Part shown: positions 1-5,213 of the stretch, one piece after another
Position numbering within the stretch: the stretch's first letter is position 1
Layout of the letters: every line of letters begins with the position of its first letter
DNA from: Verrucomicrobiota bacterium
Lineage (GTDB): Bacteria > Verrucomicrobiota > Verrucomicrobiia > Opitutales > Opitutaceae
Direction of reading: 5' to 3'
Length of the DNA stretch: 6,999 bases
Assembly (NCBI GenBank): GCA_023446865.1
Contig: JAEXPL010000458.1
Span: 1-6,999 of the forward strand
Translations under genes and position numbers: made by a program
The notes under the pieces: model-generated
Told to the model about the DNA's origin: nothing
Database searches by the model: none
The model's input: the letters and a program-made list of their open reading frames with translations, nothing else

Positions 1-119
1 GACTGCACGAGCATCTGGATGTCGAAGCGGTCGCTGAAGCGCCACATGATCTGGCGCACGTCGTCACCGGGCAGGGTCTGGAGGGTGGGGCGGGGCTGCG
101 AGGAGGTTTGGTTTTCCAT
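1..119 (-). CDS. Acyl-CoA dehydrogenase family protein, N-terminal fragment (tentative)
   Basis: The reading frame opens with ATG at 119 and runs off the left edge after 39 full codons, so only the N-terminus is visible. It begins MENQTSSQPRPTLQTLPGDD and continues through VRQIMWRFSDRFDIQMLVQ. A polar, proline-containing leader followed by a helix with the pattern WRFSDRFDIQMLVQ resembles, from memory, the start of acyl-CoA dehydrogenase family flavoproteins in Verrucomicrobiota and relatives. Those enzymes oxidise acyl-CoA thioesters using FAD. No catalytic or FAD-binding residue lies in this fragment, so the family call rests on weak resemblance alone. The codons have high GC3, which supports real coding. 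The start lacks a Shine-Dalgarno sequence and is preceded by a C/T-rich stretch. A start at the internal Met25 is possible but would discard the leader. The gene follows dtd on the same strand after 196 nt. Confidence 0.45.
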   Translation of the reverse strand, partial: MENQTSSQPRPTLQTLPGDDVRQIMWRFSDRFDIQMLVQ

Positions 120-315
120 GAAAGGGAGGTGGGGTTTGCGGCGGCGCGGCGCGAAGGGGCGCGCGGCGGAAAGCGATGTTTAAGGCAGAGGCTGGGGGCG
201 GCGGGCCACTCAAAAATACGGATCGCGGAATGCGGATTGGAGAATGGCGCTGGCGGAGGGCGGAGCGGGTTGGATCACCGCTCTTGGCGAGCGGCGCCAC
301 ACTACGGCGGGACAG
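120..315. other. Intergenic region between dtd and the left-edge gene
   Basis: No gene is seen here. It contains a stem-loop just after dtd (listed separately). It also has a comparatively AT-rich patch around 206-245 with two near-identical 7-mers in tandem (GCGGAAT at 225-231, GCGGATT at 232-238). A short GC hairpin follows: GCGCG at 149-153, a 6-nt loop, and CGCGC at 160-164, which would lie in the leader of the left-edge gene. A promoter for that gene probably lies in this region, but I could not find a -35/-10 pair with acceptable spacing. Confidence 0.4.
276..296 (-). terminator. Stem-loop downstream of dtd, possible weak terminator
   Basis: Read on the minus strand, CGCCGCTC and GAGCGGTG form an 8-bp stem (one G-U pair) with a 5-nt loop. 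It begins about 20 nt after the dtd stop codon. No run of T follows on that strand, so it is not a canonical Rho-independent terminator. It could equally be a 3'-end stabilising hairpin. Confidence 0.35.
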
Positions 316-768
316 TTACTCGCGCGCCTTCGTGTCGAGAAGCAGCGTGACGGGGCCGTCGTTGACGAGGGAGACCTGCATCATCGCGCCAAAACGGCCG
401 GTGGCGACGGGGCGGCCGAGCGCGGCGGAGGCCTGGGCGACGAACTTCTCGTAGAGCGGGATGGCGAGGTCGGGTTTGGCGGCGTCGTTGAACGACGGGC
501 GCGTGCCTTTCCGCGTGCTGGCGAAGAGGGTGAACTGGCTGACCACGAGCAGGCCGCCGCCGATGTCGGCCACGGAGCGGTTCATCTGGCCGGCGTCGTC
601 CTCGAAGATGCGCAGGCGGACGAGCTTCTCGGCGAGCCACTGGCCGTCGGCCTCGGTGTCGGCGGGATGGATGCCGAGGAGCACGAGGAGTCCGGGGCCG
701 ATGGCGCCGGTGCGTTCACCGGCGATGGTAACGCTGGCGGAGGAGACGCGTTGGACGACGGCGCGCAT
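316..768 (-). CDS. dtd: D-aminoacyl-tRNA deacylase
   Basis: This cytosolic enzyme hydrolyses the ester bond of tRNAs mischarged with D-amino acids (and Gly on non-cognate tRNA), recycling the tRNA and protecting translation. The product is 150 residues, the usual DTD length. It starts with the typical MRAVVQRVSSASV. The two family hallmarks are present: SQFTL at 77-81, and the Gly-cisPro region NDGPVT at 136-141 with G138 and P139. A TRKGTRPSF segment at 85-93 is also typical. The frame stays open upstream to 1029, but that extension is arginine/proline-rich and unlike the family, so the start at 768 is favoured. No Shine-Dalgarno sequence precedes it. It lies 309 nt downstream of the Hpt gene on the same strand, and the gap suggests its own promoter. 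There is no obvious functional link to its neighbours. Confidence 0.96.
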   Translation of the reverse strand: MRAVVQRVSSASVTIAGERTGAIGPGLLVLLGIHPADTEADGQWLAEKLVRLRIFEDDAGQMNRSVADIGGGLLVVSQFTLFASTRKGTRPSFNDAAKPDLAIPLYEKFVAQASAALGRPVATGRFGAMMQVSLVNDGPVTLLLDTKARE

Positions 769-1077
769 GCAGAGCGCAAGATATCCGACTGGCGGGGGCT
801 GCAGGCGCAAGCCGCGAAACCGGAGCTCGCGATTCGGTGCAGGACGAGCAGCGGCGTTGTCGGGCAGCCGACACCGGACTTGGGATGCGGGTGCCGAAAA
901 CGGCGATGCAGCCAAGCCGAGTTGTGGTTGGCCGCCGTTTCGGTGGGGACGACGGTCGAGTGCTCGAACGCCGGTGATGGGATCCGGGTGTCTCGCGGCG
1001 GGGAGGATCCTCTCGTCGCTTTGGCCCACGGCACGCGGCTGTCGGGTGCGCGGCGGAGCCGGTGGCTCAGGGGCCGT
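769..1077. other. 309-nt gap without a convincing gene (dtd upstream region)
   Basis: All six frames read as low-complexity R/P/S/A-rich translations with no recognisable domain, so I see no gene. The stretch contains short palindromes: TCGAG-TG-CTCGA at 956-967 and GAGGATCCTC at 1003-1012. A small hairpin sits right after the Hpt stop codon (GAGCC at 1056-1060, 3-nt loop, GGCTC at 1064-1068), too short and without a T-run to be a clear terminator. A dtd promoter is expected near 770-830 on the minus strand. The best pair I can see there has a poorly spaced -10, so I do not call it. Confidence 0.5.
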
Positions 1078-1449
1078 TCACTTTCCGGCCGCCAGGTGAG
1101 CATCGAGCGCGGCGAGCACGCGCGTAAACTCGGCTCGCAGGTCGGCGATGGCGGCTGGGGCGGAGGCGAGATCGCCAGCCTTGGCGAGGGCTTCGATGCG
1201 TTCGGTGAGGAGGCGAAACTGCTTGGCGCCGAAATTGCCTGCACTGCCCTTGAGACCATGGGCGATTTTGCCGAGACGGCCGGCGTCGCCTACGGCGGCG
1301 GCCTCGTCGAGCTCCGCGAGGTGGGGCGGAGTGTCCTCGCGAAACATCTGCACAATCTCGACCACGAACGATTCGTCACCGCCGCCGATGGTTCGGAGAT
1401 TGGCGAGAGCAGCCTGCTCGATGGGGGGAGGGAGCGATAGATCAGGCAT
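1078..1449 (-). CDS. Stand-alone histidine phosphotransfer (Hpt) domain protein
   Basis: A 123-residue, single-domain protein, expected to be a cytosolic four-helix phosphotransfer module that shuttles phosphoryl groups between receiver domains. The signature AHGLKGSAGNFGA at 63-75 matches the Hpt consensus HxLKGSxxxxG, making H64 the phospho-acceptor. Before it lies the typical segment FVVEIVQMFREDTPPHLAELDEA (28-50, quoted in part: VQMFREDTPPHL), and after it a helix with TERIEALAKAGD. There is no kinase, receiver or output domain attached. It lies 112 nt downstream of the PilB/GspE-type ATPase and on the same strand as the nearby hybrid kinase and CheY-like receiver. It is therefore a natural candidate for the relay partner of those two proteins; that link is inferred from proximity. 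The ATG at 1449 has no Shine-Dalgarno sequence. Confidence 0.93.
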   Translation of the reverse strand: MPDLSLPPPIEQAALANLRTIGGGDESFVVEIVQMFREDTPPHLAELDEAAAVGDAGRLGKIAHGLKGSAGNFGAKQFRLLTERIEALAKAGDLASAPAAIADLRAEFTRVLAALDAHLAAGK

Positions 1450-1530
1450 GGCGCGAAGGGGTTACGGGTTCGGTGGCTGGGCCAACGTATCTATCGGTCG
1501 GGATGGTTGCGGATGAAATGCTCCGTTGCG

Positions 1531-1551
1531 AAGGGGCCGCCCAGCAGGCCC
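1531..1551 (-). terminator. GC-rich stem-loop after the ATPase gene, weak terminator candidate
   Basis: On the minus strand GGGCC and GGCCC form a 5-bp stem with an 8-nt loop, starting about 11 nt past the ATPase stop codon and followed only by CTT. The stem is short and the T-run is missing, so partial read-through into the Hpt gene is plausible. Other registers of the same G/C blocks can also pair. Confidence 0.25.
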
Positions 1552-1561
1552 GCCCAATGCA

Positions 1562-3277
1562 TCACGTTTCCCACTCGAAGGAGGAGTTTTCCTCGACTTG
1601 CTCGATGGTGGTGAGACCGAGCAGGACTTTCTTGAGCCCGTCGTAGCGGAGGGGCTGGTAGCCGACCTTCTTTGCGGCGGCGATAATCTCGGAGACCGGC
1701 CGGGAGTTCGAGATGTGGGCGCGGATTTCCTCGGTGACGAGTACCAGTTCGTGGAAGGCAACGCGACCGCGGTAGCCGGTGCCGCGACAGTAGGGACAGC
1801 CGCGGCCGCGGTAGAAGGGCACGTTTTCGACGAGACCTTCCTCGTGGAAATAGCGCTGGAGGACTTCGCGGGGCGGGAAATAGGCCTCTTTGCACTTCTC
1901 GCAGATGCGGGCGGCGAGGCGCTGGGCGAGCACCCCGATGACCGAGGGGGCGACCATGTACGGGGCGACCCCCATTTCCATGAGGCGGAGGACGGCCTGC
2001 GGGGCGGAGTTGGTGTGCAGGGTGGCGAGGACGAGGTGGCCGGTGAGGGCGGCTTCGGTAGCGATCTTCGCGGTCTCTGCGTCGCGGATTTCGCCGACAA
2101 GCATGACGTCGGGATCCTGCCGCAGGAGGGCGCGGAGCATCGCGGCGAAGTCGAGCCCGATGTCGGACTTCACCTGGGTCTGGTTGACGCCGGCCATCTG
2201 GATCTCGATGGGGTCCTCGATGGTGGAGATGTTGAGACCGGCGTTGTTGAGCTCGTGCAGGACGGCGTAGAGGGTGGTGGTCTTGCCGGAGCCGGTAGGG
2301 CCAGTGACAAAGACGATGCCGTTGGGGCTCTGGATGAGGCGGCGGAAGGGGCGCAGGACGGTCTGCGACATCAGGATCTTGTCGATCGTGAGGACCTCCT
2401 TCTTGCCGGTGATGTTGAGAACACGGACCACGACCTTCTCGCCGTATTGCGAGGGGATGGTCGAGATGCGGAAGTTGGCCTTGTTGGTGCCGAGGGGAAG
2501 GACGATGCGGCCGTCCTGGGGAAGGCGGGCTTCGGAGATATCGAGGTCGGCGAGGATCTTGATGCGGGTGACGATGGCGTTGTGGAGGACCTTGGCGAAG
2601 GTGAGGACCTCACGAAGGAAGCCGTCGACGCGGAAGCGGATGCGGGTGTGCTCCTCCTGCGGCTCGATGTGGATGTCAGTGGCGCGCTCTCGGAGGGCGA
2701 AATGGATCACGGCATCCACGATTTGGATGACACCGGTCGACTCGCCCAGGTCTTGAAGGGCCTCCGGTGAGAGATTGGCGACGGTGAGCGAGTGGTTCTT
2801 GGCGAACTCGTTGAGGCTGTCCTCGATACCCTTCTCCGTGGAGTAGTGGACGGCGATGGCGTCGGCGATCTCGACCGGCAGGGCGAAGACTGGGCTGATC
2901 GGGCCGAGCACGATGTGTCCGACGCGGCGGACGAGGTCGGCGTTCTCGGGCTCGGCCATGGCGACGGTGACGACGCCGTCGAAGACGTAGATGGGGATGG
3001 CACGGGTCTTGACGGCGATCTCGCGCGGGATCTTCTCCAGCGCCTCGTCGGAGATGAGGGAGGCGAGGGGATCGACGTAGGCCTTGCCCATGGAGTTGCC
3101 CCACAAGGTGCAGGCCTGATCCTTGGGCAGGTGCTTTTCAGTGATGAGTGCCTCGAGCATCGCCAAGGTGCCGCGGCCGTGGGCCTCGGTGAGCTGGGCG
3201 ATCACCTCGGGTGCGACCAGTGGCGGCATGCCGTCCGAGATCAGCTCCACAAAGCGGTTGTTAACGGCGCTTGGCAT
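1562..3277 (-). CDS. PilB/GspE-family type IV pilus or type II secretion assembly ATPase
   Basis: A hexameric cytoplasmic ATPase of the GspE/PulE/PilB family that powers pilin or pseudopilin polymerisation at the inner membrane. The product is 571 residues, full length for PilB/GspE. An N-terminal MshEN/T2SSE_N-like region spans roughly 10-165. The ATPase core shows an Asp-box region ATDIHIEP at 199-206, Walker A GPTGSGKT at 326-333, Walker B with catalytic E396 in DVMLVGEIRD (390-399), and a His-box TGHLVLATLHTN at 412-423. The zinc-binding tetracysteine C459-x2-C462 / C494-x2-C497 separates it from PilT-type retraction ATPases. Sequence alone does not let me choose PilB over GspE, and no pilC, pilT, pilin or gsp gene lies in the window. 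The ATG at 3277 overlaps the preceding small gene by 17 nt and is the only start here with a purine-rich GGAAG upstream. Upstream in-frame codons are arginine/serine-rich and rejected. Co-transcription with two-component genes suggests regulated motor activity. Confidence 0.95.
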   Translation of the reverse strand: MPSAVNNRFVELISDGMPPLVAPEVIAQLTEAHGRGTLAMLEALITEKHLPKDQACTLWGNSMGKAYVDPLASLISDEALEKIPREIAVKTRAIPIYVFDGVVTVAMAEPENADLVRRVGHIVLGPISPVFALPVEIADAIAVHYSTEKGIEDSLNEFAKNHSLTVANLSPEALQDLGESTGVIQIVDAVIHFALRERATDIHIEPQEEHTRIRFRVDGFLREVLTFAKVLHNAIVTRIKILADLDISEARLPQDGRIVLPLGTNKANFRISTIPSQYGEKVVVRVLNITGKKEVLTIDKILMSQTVLRPFRRLIQSPNGIVFVTGPTGSGKTTTLYAVLHELNNAGLNISTIEDPIEIQMAGVNQTQVKSDIGLDFAAMLRALLRQDPDVMLVGEIRDAETAKIATEAALTGHLVLATLHTNSAPQAVLRLMEMGVAPYMVAPSVIGVLAQRLAARICEKCKEAYFPPREVLQRYFHEEGLVENVPFYRGRGCPYCRGTGYRGRVAFHELVLVTEEIRAHISNSRPVSEIIAAAKKVGYQPLRYDGLKKVLLGLTTIEQVEENSSFEWET

Positions 3278-3452
3278 GTTTCTTCCGGCGGGTGGTGAAG
3301 ATCTGGCTGATCTCCATCTGGTCGAGGATCTCCTTGGCGAACAGCGAGCCAGTGCGCTCGAGCTGGAGTTCCCGGAGCAATTGCGGCAACGAGTAACGGA
3401 CCTCGCGGATCGCCAGCCCATCAGGGGCGGGCTCGTTAGGTTGGGAACTCAT
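3261..3452 (-). CDS. Small basic-tailed protein of unknown function (63 aa)
   Basis: I do not recognise this protein. It has 63 residues: a polar, proline-containing N-terminus (1-12), then a probable amphipathic helical region at about 16-52 with IREVRYSLPQLLRELQLER (15-33) and SLFAKEILDQMEISQIF (36-52). It ends in a strongly basic tail, TTRRKKHAKRR (53-63). No signal peptide or membrane segment is visible. Codons follow the G/C-ending third-position bias of the neighbours, supporting real coding. It starts 13 nt after the receiver gene and its end overlaps the ATPase start by 17 nt, so translation of the two is probably coupled. That placement suggests a partner of the receiver or the ATPase, but this is inference. 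The ATG at 3452 is chosen because the in-frame codons upstream overlap the receiver gene and read as low-complexity R/S. No Shine-Dalgarno sequence is present. Confidence 0.75.
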   Translation of the reverse strand: MSSQPNEPAPDGLAIREVRYSLPQLLRELQLERTGSLFAKEILDQMEISQIFTTRRKKHAKRR

Positions 3453-3465
3453 GGCGATGGGGCCG

Positions 3466-3852
3466 TCATCCCTCGGCGAAGTGGTCTTCGATCGTGTCGG
3501 CGATGACCTTGGCCATCGTTTCCTTCGGGGTGTCCTTGCGGACGAAGTTGACGGCACCGAGTTCGAGGCAGCGTTCGACCACGTGGCGGGTGGCCAAGGA
3601 GGTGAGCATGACCACGAGCGCGTCGGGGTGAGCGGCGGTGATGCGTTCGAGCGCCTGCAGACCGTCCATGATCGGCATGTTCACATCCATTAGCACGAGA
3701 TCGGGTTCGTGCTGCTCGAAGGCCGCAATCGCCTCCTCACCGGTGCCGGCCTCGACCAATGTGGGGTTGCCGAGTTTGCGCAGGATGAGGCCGATATATT
3801 TGCGGATATGCGGCTCGTCATCCACGACGAGCACTGTGCCGTTAAACTCCAT
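3466..3852 (-). CDS. CheY-like single-domain response regulator
   Basis: A 128-residue stand-alone receiver domain, expected to be cytosolic and to signal by protein-protein contact, since there is no DNA-binding or enzymatic output domain. All receiver landmarks are present: acidic pocket D11-D12 in VVDDEPHIRKY, phospho-acceptor D56 in LVLMDVNMPIMDG, the conserved T84 in VMLTS, and K106 in VRKDTP. The ATG at 3852 lies inside the end of the upstream hybrid kinase gene (11-nt overlap), with no Shine-Dalgarno sequence, suggesting translational coupling and matched expression. The cognate phosphodonor is therefore most likely that kinase, directly or through the nearby Hpt protein. The gene is followed after 13 nt by the small unknown protein and then the PilB/GspE-type ATPase. 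A role in controlling that motor would parallel the CheY-like PilG/PilH proteins of other type IV pilus systems, but nothing here proves it. Confidence 0.95.
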   Translation of the reverse strand: MEFNGTVLVVDDEPHIRKYIGLILRKLGNPTLVEAGTGEEAIAAFEQHEPDLVLMDVNMPIMDGLQALERITAAHPDALVVMLTSLATRHVVERCLELGAVNFVRKDTPKETMAKVIADTIEDHFAEG

Positions 3853-5005
3853 GTTCAGGCGCGGGAAGGGTGATCTGGAAGGCGGCGCCTCCCTCGGCCA
3901 AGTTGCTCGCGGTGACGGTGCCGCGGTGCGCTTCCACGATCTTGCGGCAAATGGCGAGGCCCAGACCGGTGCTTTTTTCGCCGGCGGTGGGTTTGACGGA
4001 GGTCTTGCCGAAACTGGTGAAGAGCATGTTCATTTCGCCATCGGGGATGCCCGGCCCTTGGTCGCGTACGGAAATGGTCTGATTGGGGCCATCCTCTGAG
4101 AATAGGACTGTTATAGTCGTCCCGGGGGGCGAAAACTTGATCGCGTTGCTGAGAAGATTGTCGATGACCTGACGGATCTTGCGGGCATCGATCTGGAGCG
4201 GCCGCGACGGTTTGAAGGGTCGGCAGGCGATCTTCATCTGCTTGCGGGCGGCGGTGAGGCCGTTGAGGAAGACTGCGTCGTGCACGATGTCGGCGATGTT
4301 GGTCGGGGTAAGGTCGAGGCGCATCTCGCCGCTCTCGATGATCGAGATGTCGAGCAGCTCGTTGAGCAGATCGAGCATGTTGTGGGTGGTGCCATGGACG
4401 CTGCGGAGCATGGCGCGCTGGTCCTCGGAGAGCTCGCCGGAGGCGCCTTCGAGCATGAACTCAGCGAGGCCGCGGATCGAGGTCAGCGGGTTGCGTAGGT
4501 CGTGGGCGGCGATGCTGAGGAAGTGGTTCTTGGCGGCGTTGGCCCGGCTGAGATCGGCGATCAGGTGCGCCTGGTGCTCCAGCAACGCGCGGAGGTGGAG
4601 ATGGGTCCGGATCCGCGCGATGACCTCGCGGGGCTGGAACGGCTTCAGCACATAGTCGACACCGCCGGCTTCGAGGCCCTTGACGATGTCGGCAGGCTGG
4701 TTCTTGGCGGTGATGAAGATGACCGGAACAGTCGCAGTTGCCGGGGTGGCCTTGAGCGTGCGGCAGGTTTCGAAGCCGTCGATGCCTGCCATGATGACGT
4801 CGAGGAGGATGACGTCGGGTTGGAACGCGGGGCAGGCCGCGAGCGCGGCTTCGCCGGAGCTGGCTTCCGCGACGGTGAAACCCTCGGGGCGCAGGATCGA
4901 CGAGAGAATCCGGGCGTTCATCCGGTCGTCCTCGACGATGAGAACGCGGCGACCGGAGAGGTCGATCTTGGCAGGGCTGTTTTGCGGGTCGGCAGGAGGA
5001 GTCAT
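3842..5005 (-). CDS. Hybrid sensor histidine kinase/response regulator (REC-HisKA-HATPase_c)
   Basis: A soluble 387-residue kinase with no membrane segment, signal peptide, PAS or other sensory domain. An N-terminal receiver spans about 19-134, with E25-D26-D27 in LIVEDDRMN, phospho-acceptor D69 in VILLDVIM, T99 and K121 in YVLKPFQP. A likely helical linker (127-160) leads to HisKA with H168 in AAHDLRNPLTS. The ATP-binding domain follows: N-box DNLLSNAIKF at 282-291, G1 DQGPGI at 315-320 and G2 TGLGLAI at 346-352. All catalytic motifs are intact, so an active kinase is expected. Input probably arrives through the receiver, by phosphorylation or protein contact. The chosen ATG at 5005 leaves 18 residues before the receiver. 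A TTG at 5053 would add 16 residues of unconvincing sequence. Neither has a good ribosome binding site. This is the first gene of the leftward unit, transcribed divergently from metK, and its 3' end overlaps the CheY-like gene by 11 nt. Confidence 0.95.
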   Translation of the reverse strand: MTPPADPQNSPAKIDLSGRRVLIVEDDRMNARILSSILRPEGFTVAEASSGEAALAACPAFQPDVILLDVIMAGIDGFETCRTLKATPATATVPVIFITAKNQPADIVKGLEAGGVDYVLKPFQPREVIARIRTHLHLRALLEHQAHLIADLSRANAAKNHFLSIAAHDLRNPLTSIRGLAEFMLEGASGELSEDQRAMLRSVHGTTHNMLDLLNELLDISIIESGEMRLDLTPTNIADIVHDAVFLNGLTAARKQMKIACRPFKPSRPLQIDARKIRQVIDNLLSNAIKFSPPGTTITVLFSEDGPNQTISVRDQGPGIPDGEMNMLFTSFGKTSVKPTAGEKSTGLGLAICRKIVEAHRGTVTASNLAEGGAAFQITLPAPEHGV

Positions 5006-5213
5006 TGCGAGCGCGACGACGTCGCAGAGTGGCGAGTTGGGGACGGAAGGCAACCTCGGGAAACGGCGGTCAACCGCGGGTCATGCTGCACCTGGCGAAA
5101 GAGGACGTGCGGCATTTCCATTGCTATGCATCAAGGATTGCAGATGCGTTGATAAAACATCTTGCATCCACCGCCAGTTCGGCAACTTTCCCGGCCTCAT
5201 CTCCACCACTTCT
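5006..5213. promoter_or_regulatory. Divergent intergenic region between the kinase operon and metK
   Basis: These 208 nt separate divergently transcribed genes and must hold, or lie close to, the start signals for both. The kinase-proximal half is GC-rich with small hairpins: GCGAC at 5013-5017, 3-nt loop, GTCGC at 5021-5025; and GCGG/CCGC around a TCAA loop near 5066-5077. The metK-proximal part (about 5115-5165) is clearly AT-richer, with a -10-like GATAAA at 5151-5156, but no good -35 sits 16-18 nt upstream. I looked for SAM-I, SAM-II and SAM-IV type riboswitch cores because metK is a common target. A lone GGCAACC at 5049-5055 is the only resemblance and I could not build the surrounding helices. 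Confidence 0.45.
5126..5168 (+). repeat. Mutually exclusive inverted repeats in the metK leader
   Basis: The segment holds GCATC (5128-5132), GATGC (5143-5147) and GCATC (5164-5168). The central copy can pair with the first: a 7-bp stem 5126-5132/5143-5149 including one G-U pair, with a 10-nt loop. It can instead pair with the third. A further option pairs AGATG (5142-5146) with CATCT (5158-5162). The candidate -10 GATAAA lies between the second and third copies. The block could be an operator if it precedes the transcription start, or a switching leader RNA if it is transcribed; the sequence does not decide. Confidence 0.4.

Noticed and set aside
769..1029. N-terminal extension of dtd to 1029
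   Set aside because: DTD proteins begin at the MRAVVQRV motif, and the extension is R/P-rich without family resemblance.
244..1440. Long plus-strand open frame spanning the dtd region, the gap and the Hpt gene
   Set aside because: It is antisense to two well-supported genes and its translation is low-complexity, rich in G, A, E and R, with no domain. Such shadows are expected in GC-rich DNA.
1526..2770. 414-codon plus-strand frame antisense to the ATPase gene
   Set aside because: The opposite strand encodes an intact PilB/GspE-type ATPase with all motifs; the plus-strand translation is a D/G/V/E-rich mirror of it.
5006..5053. Longer kinase starting at TTG 5053
   Set aside because: The 16 added residues do not belong to the receiver domain, the start codon is rare and no ribosome binding site supports it. 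It remains possible but less likely than ATG 5005.
5006..5120. SAM-I or SAM-IV riboswitch suggested by GGCAACC near 5049
   Set aside because: Only the short core string matches. The closing stem, kink-turn and pseudoknot partners could not be assembled, so the match is likely chance. A covariance-model search would settle it.
4680..5213. In-frame upstream extension of metK
   Set aside because: The 178 extra codons are antisense to the kinase gene and the intergenic region, and known MetK proteins begin at the chosen start.
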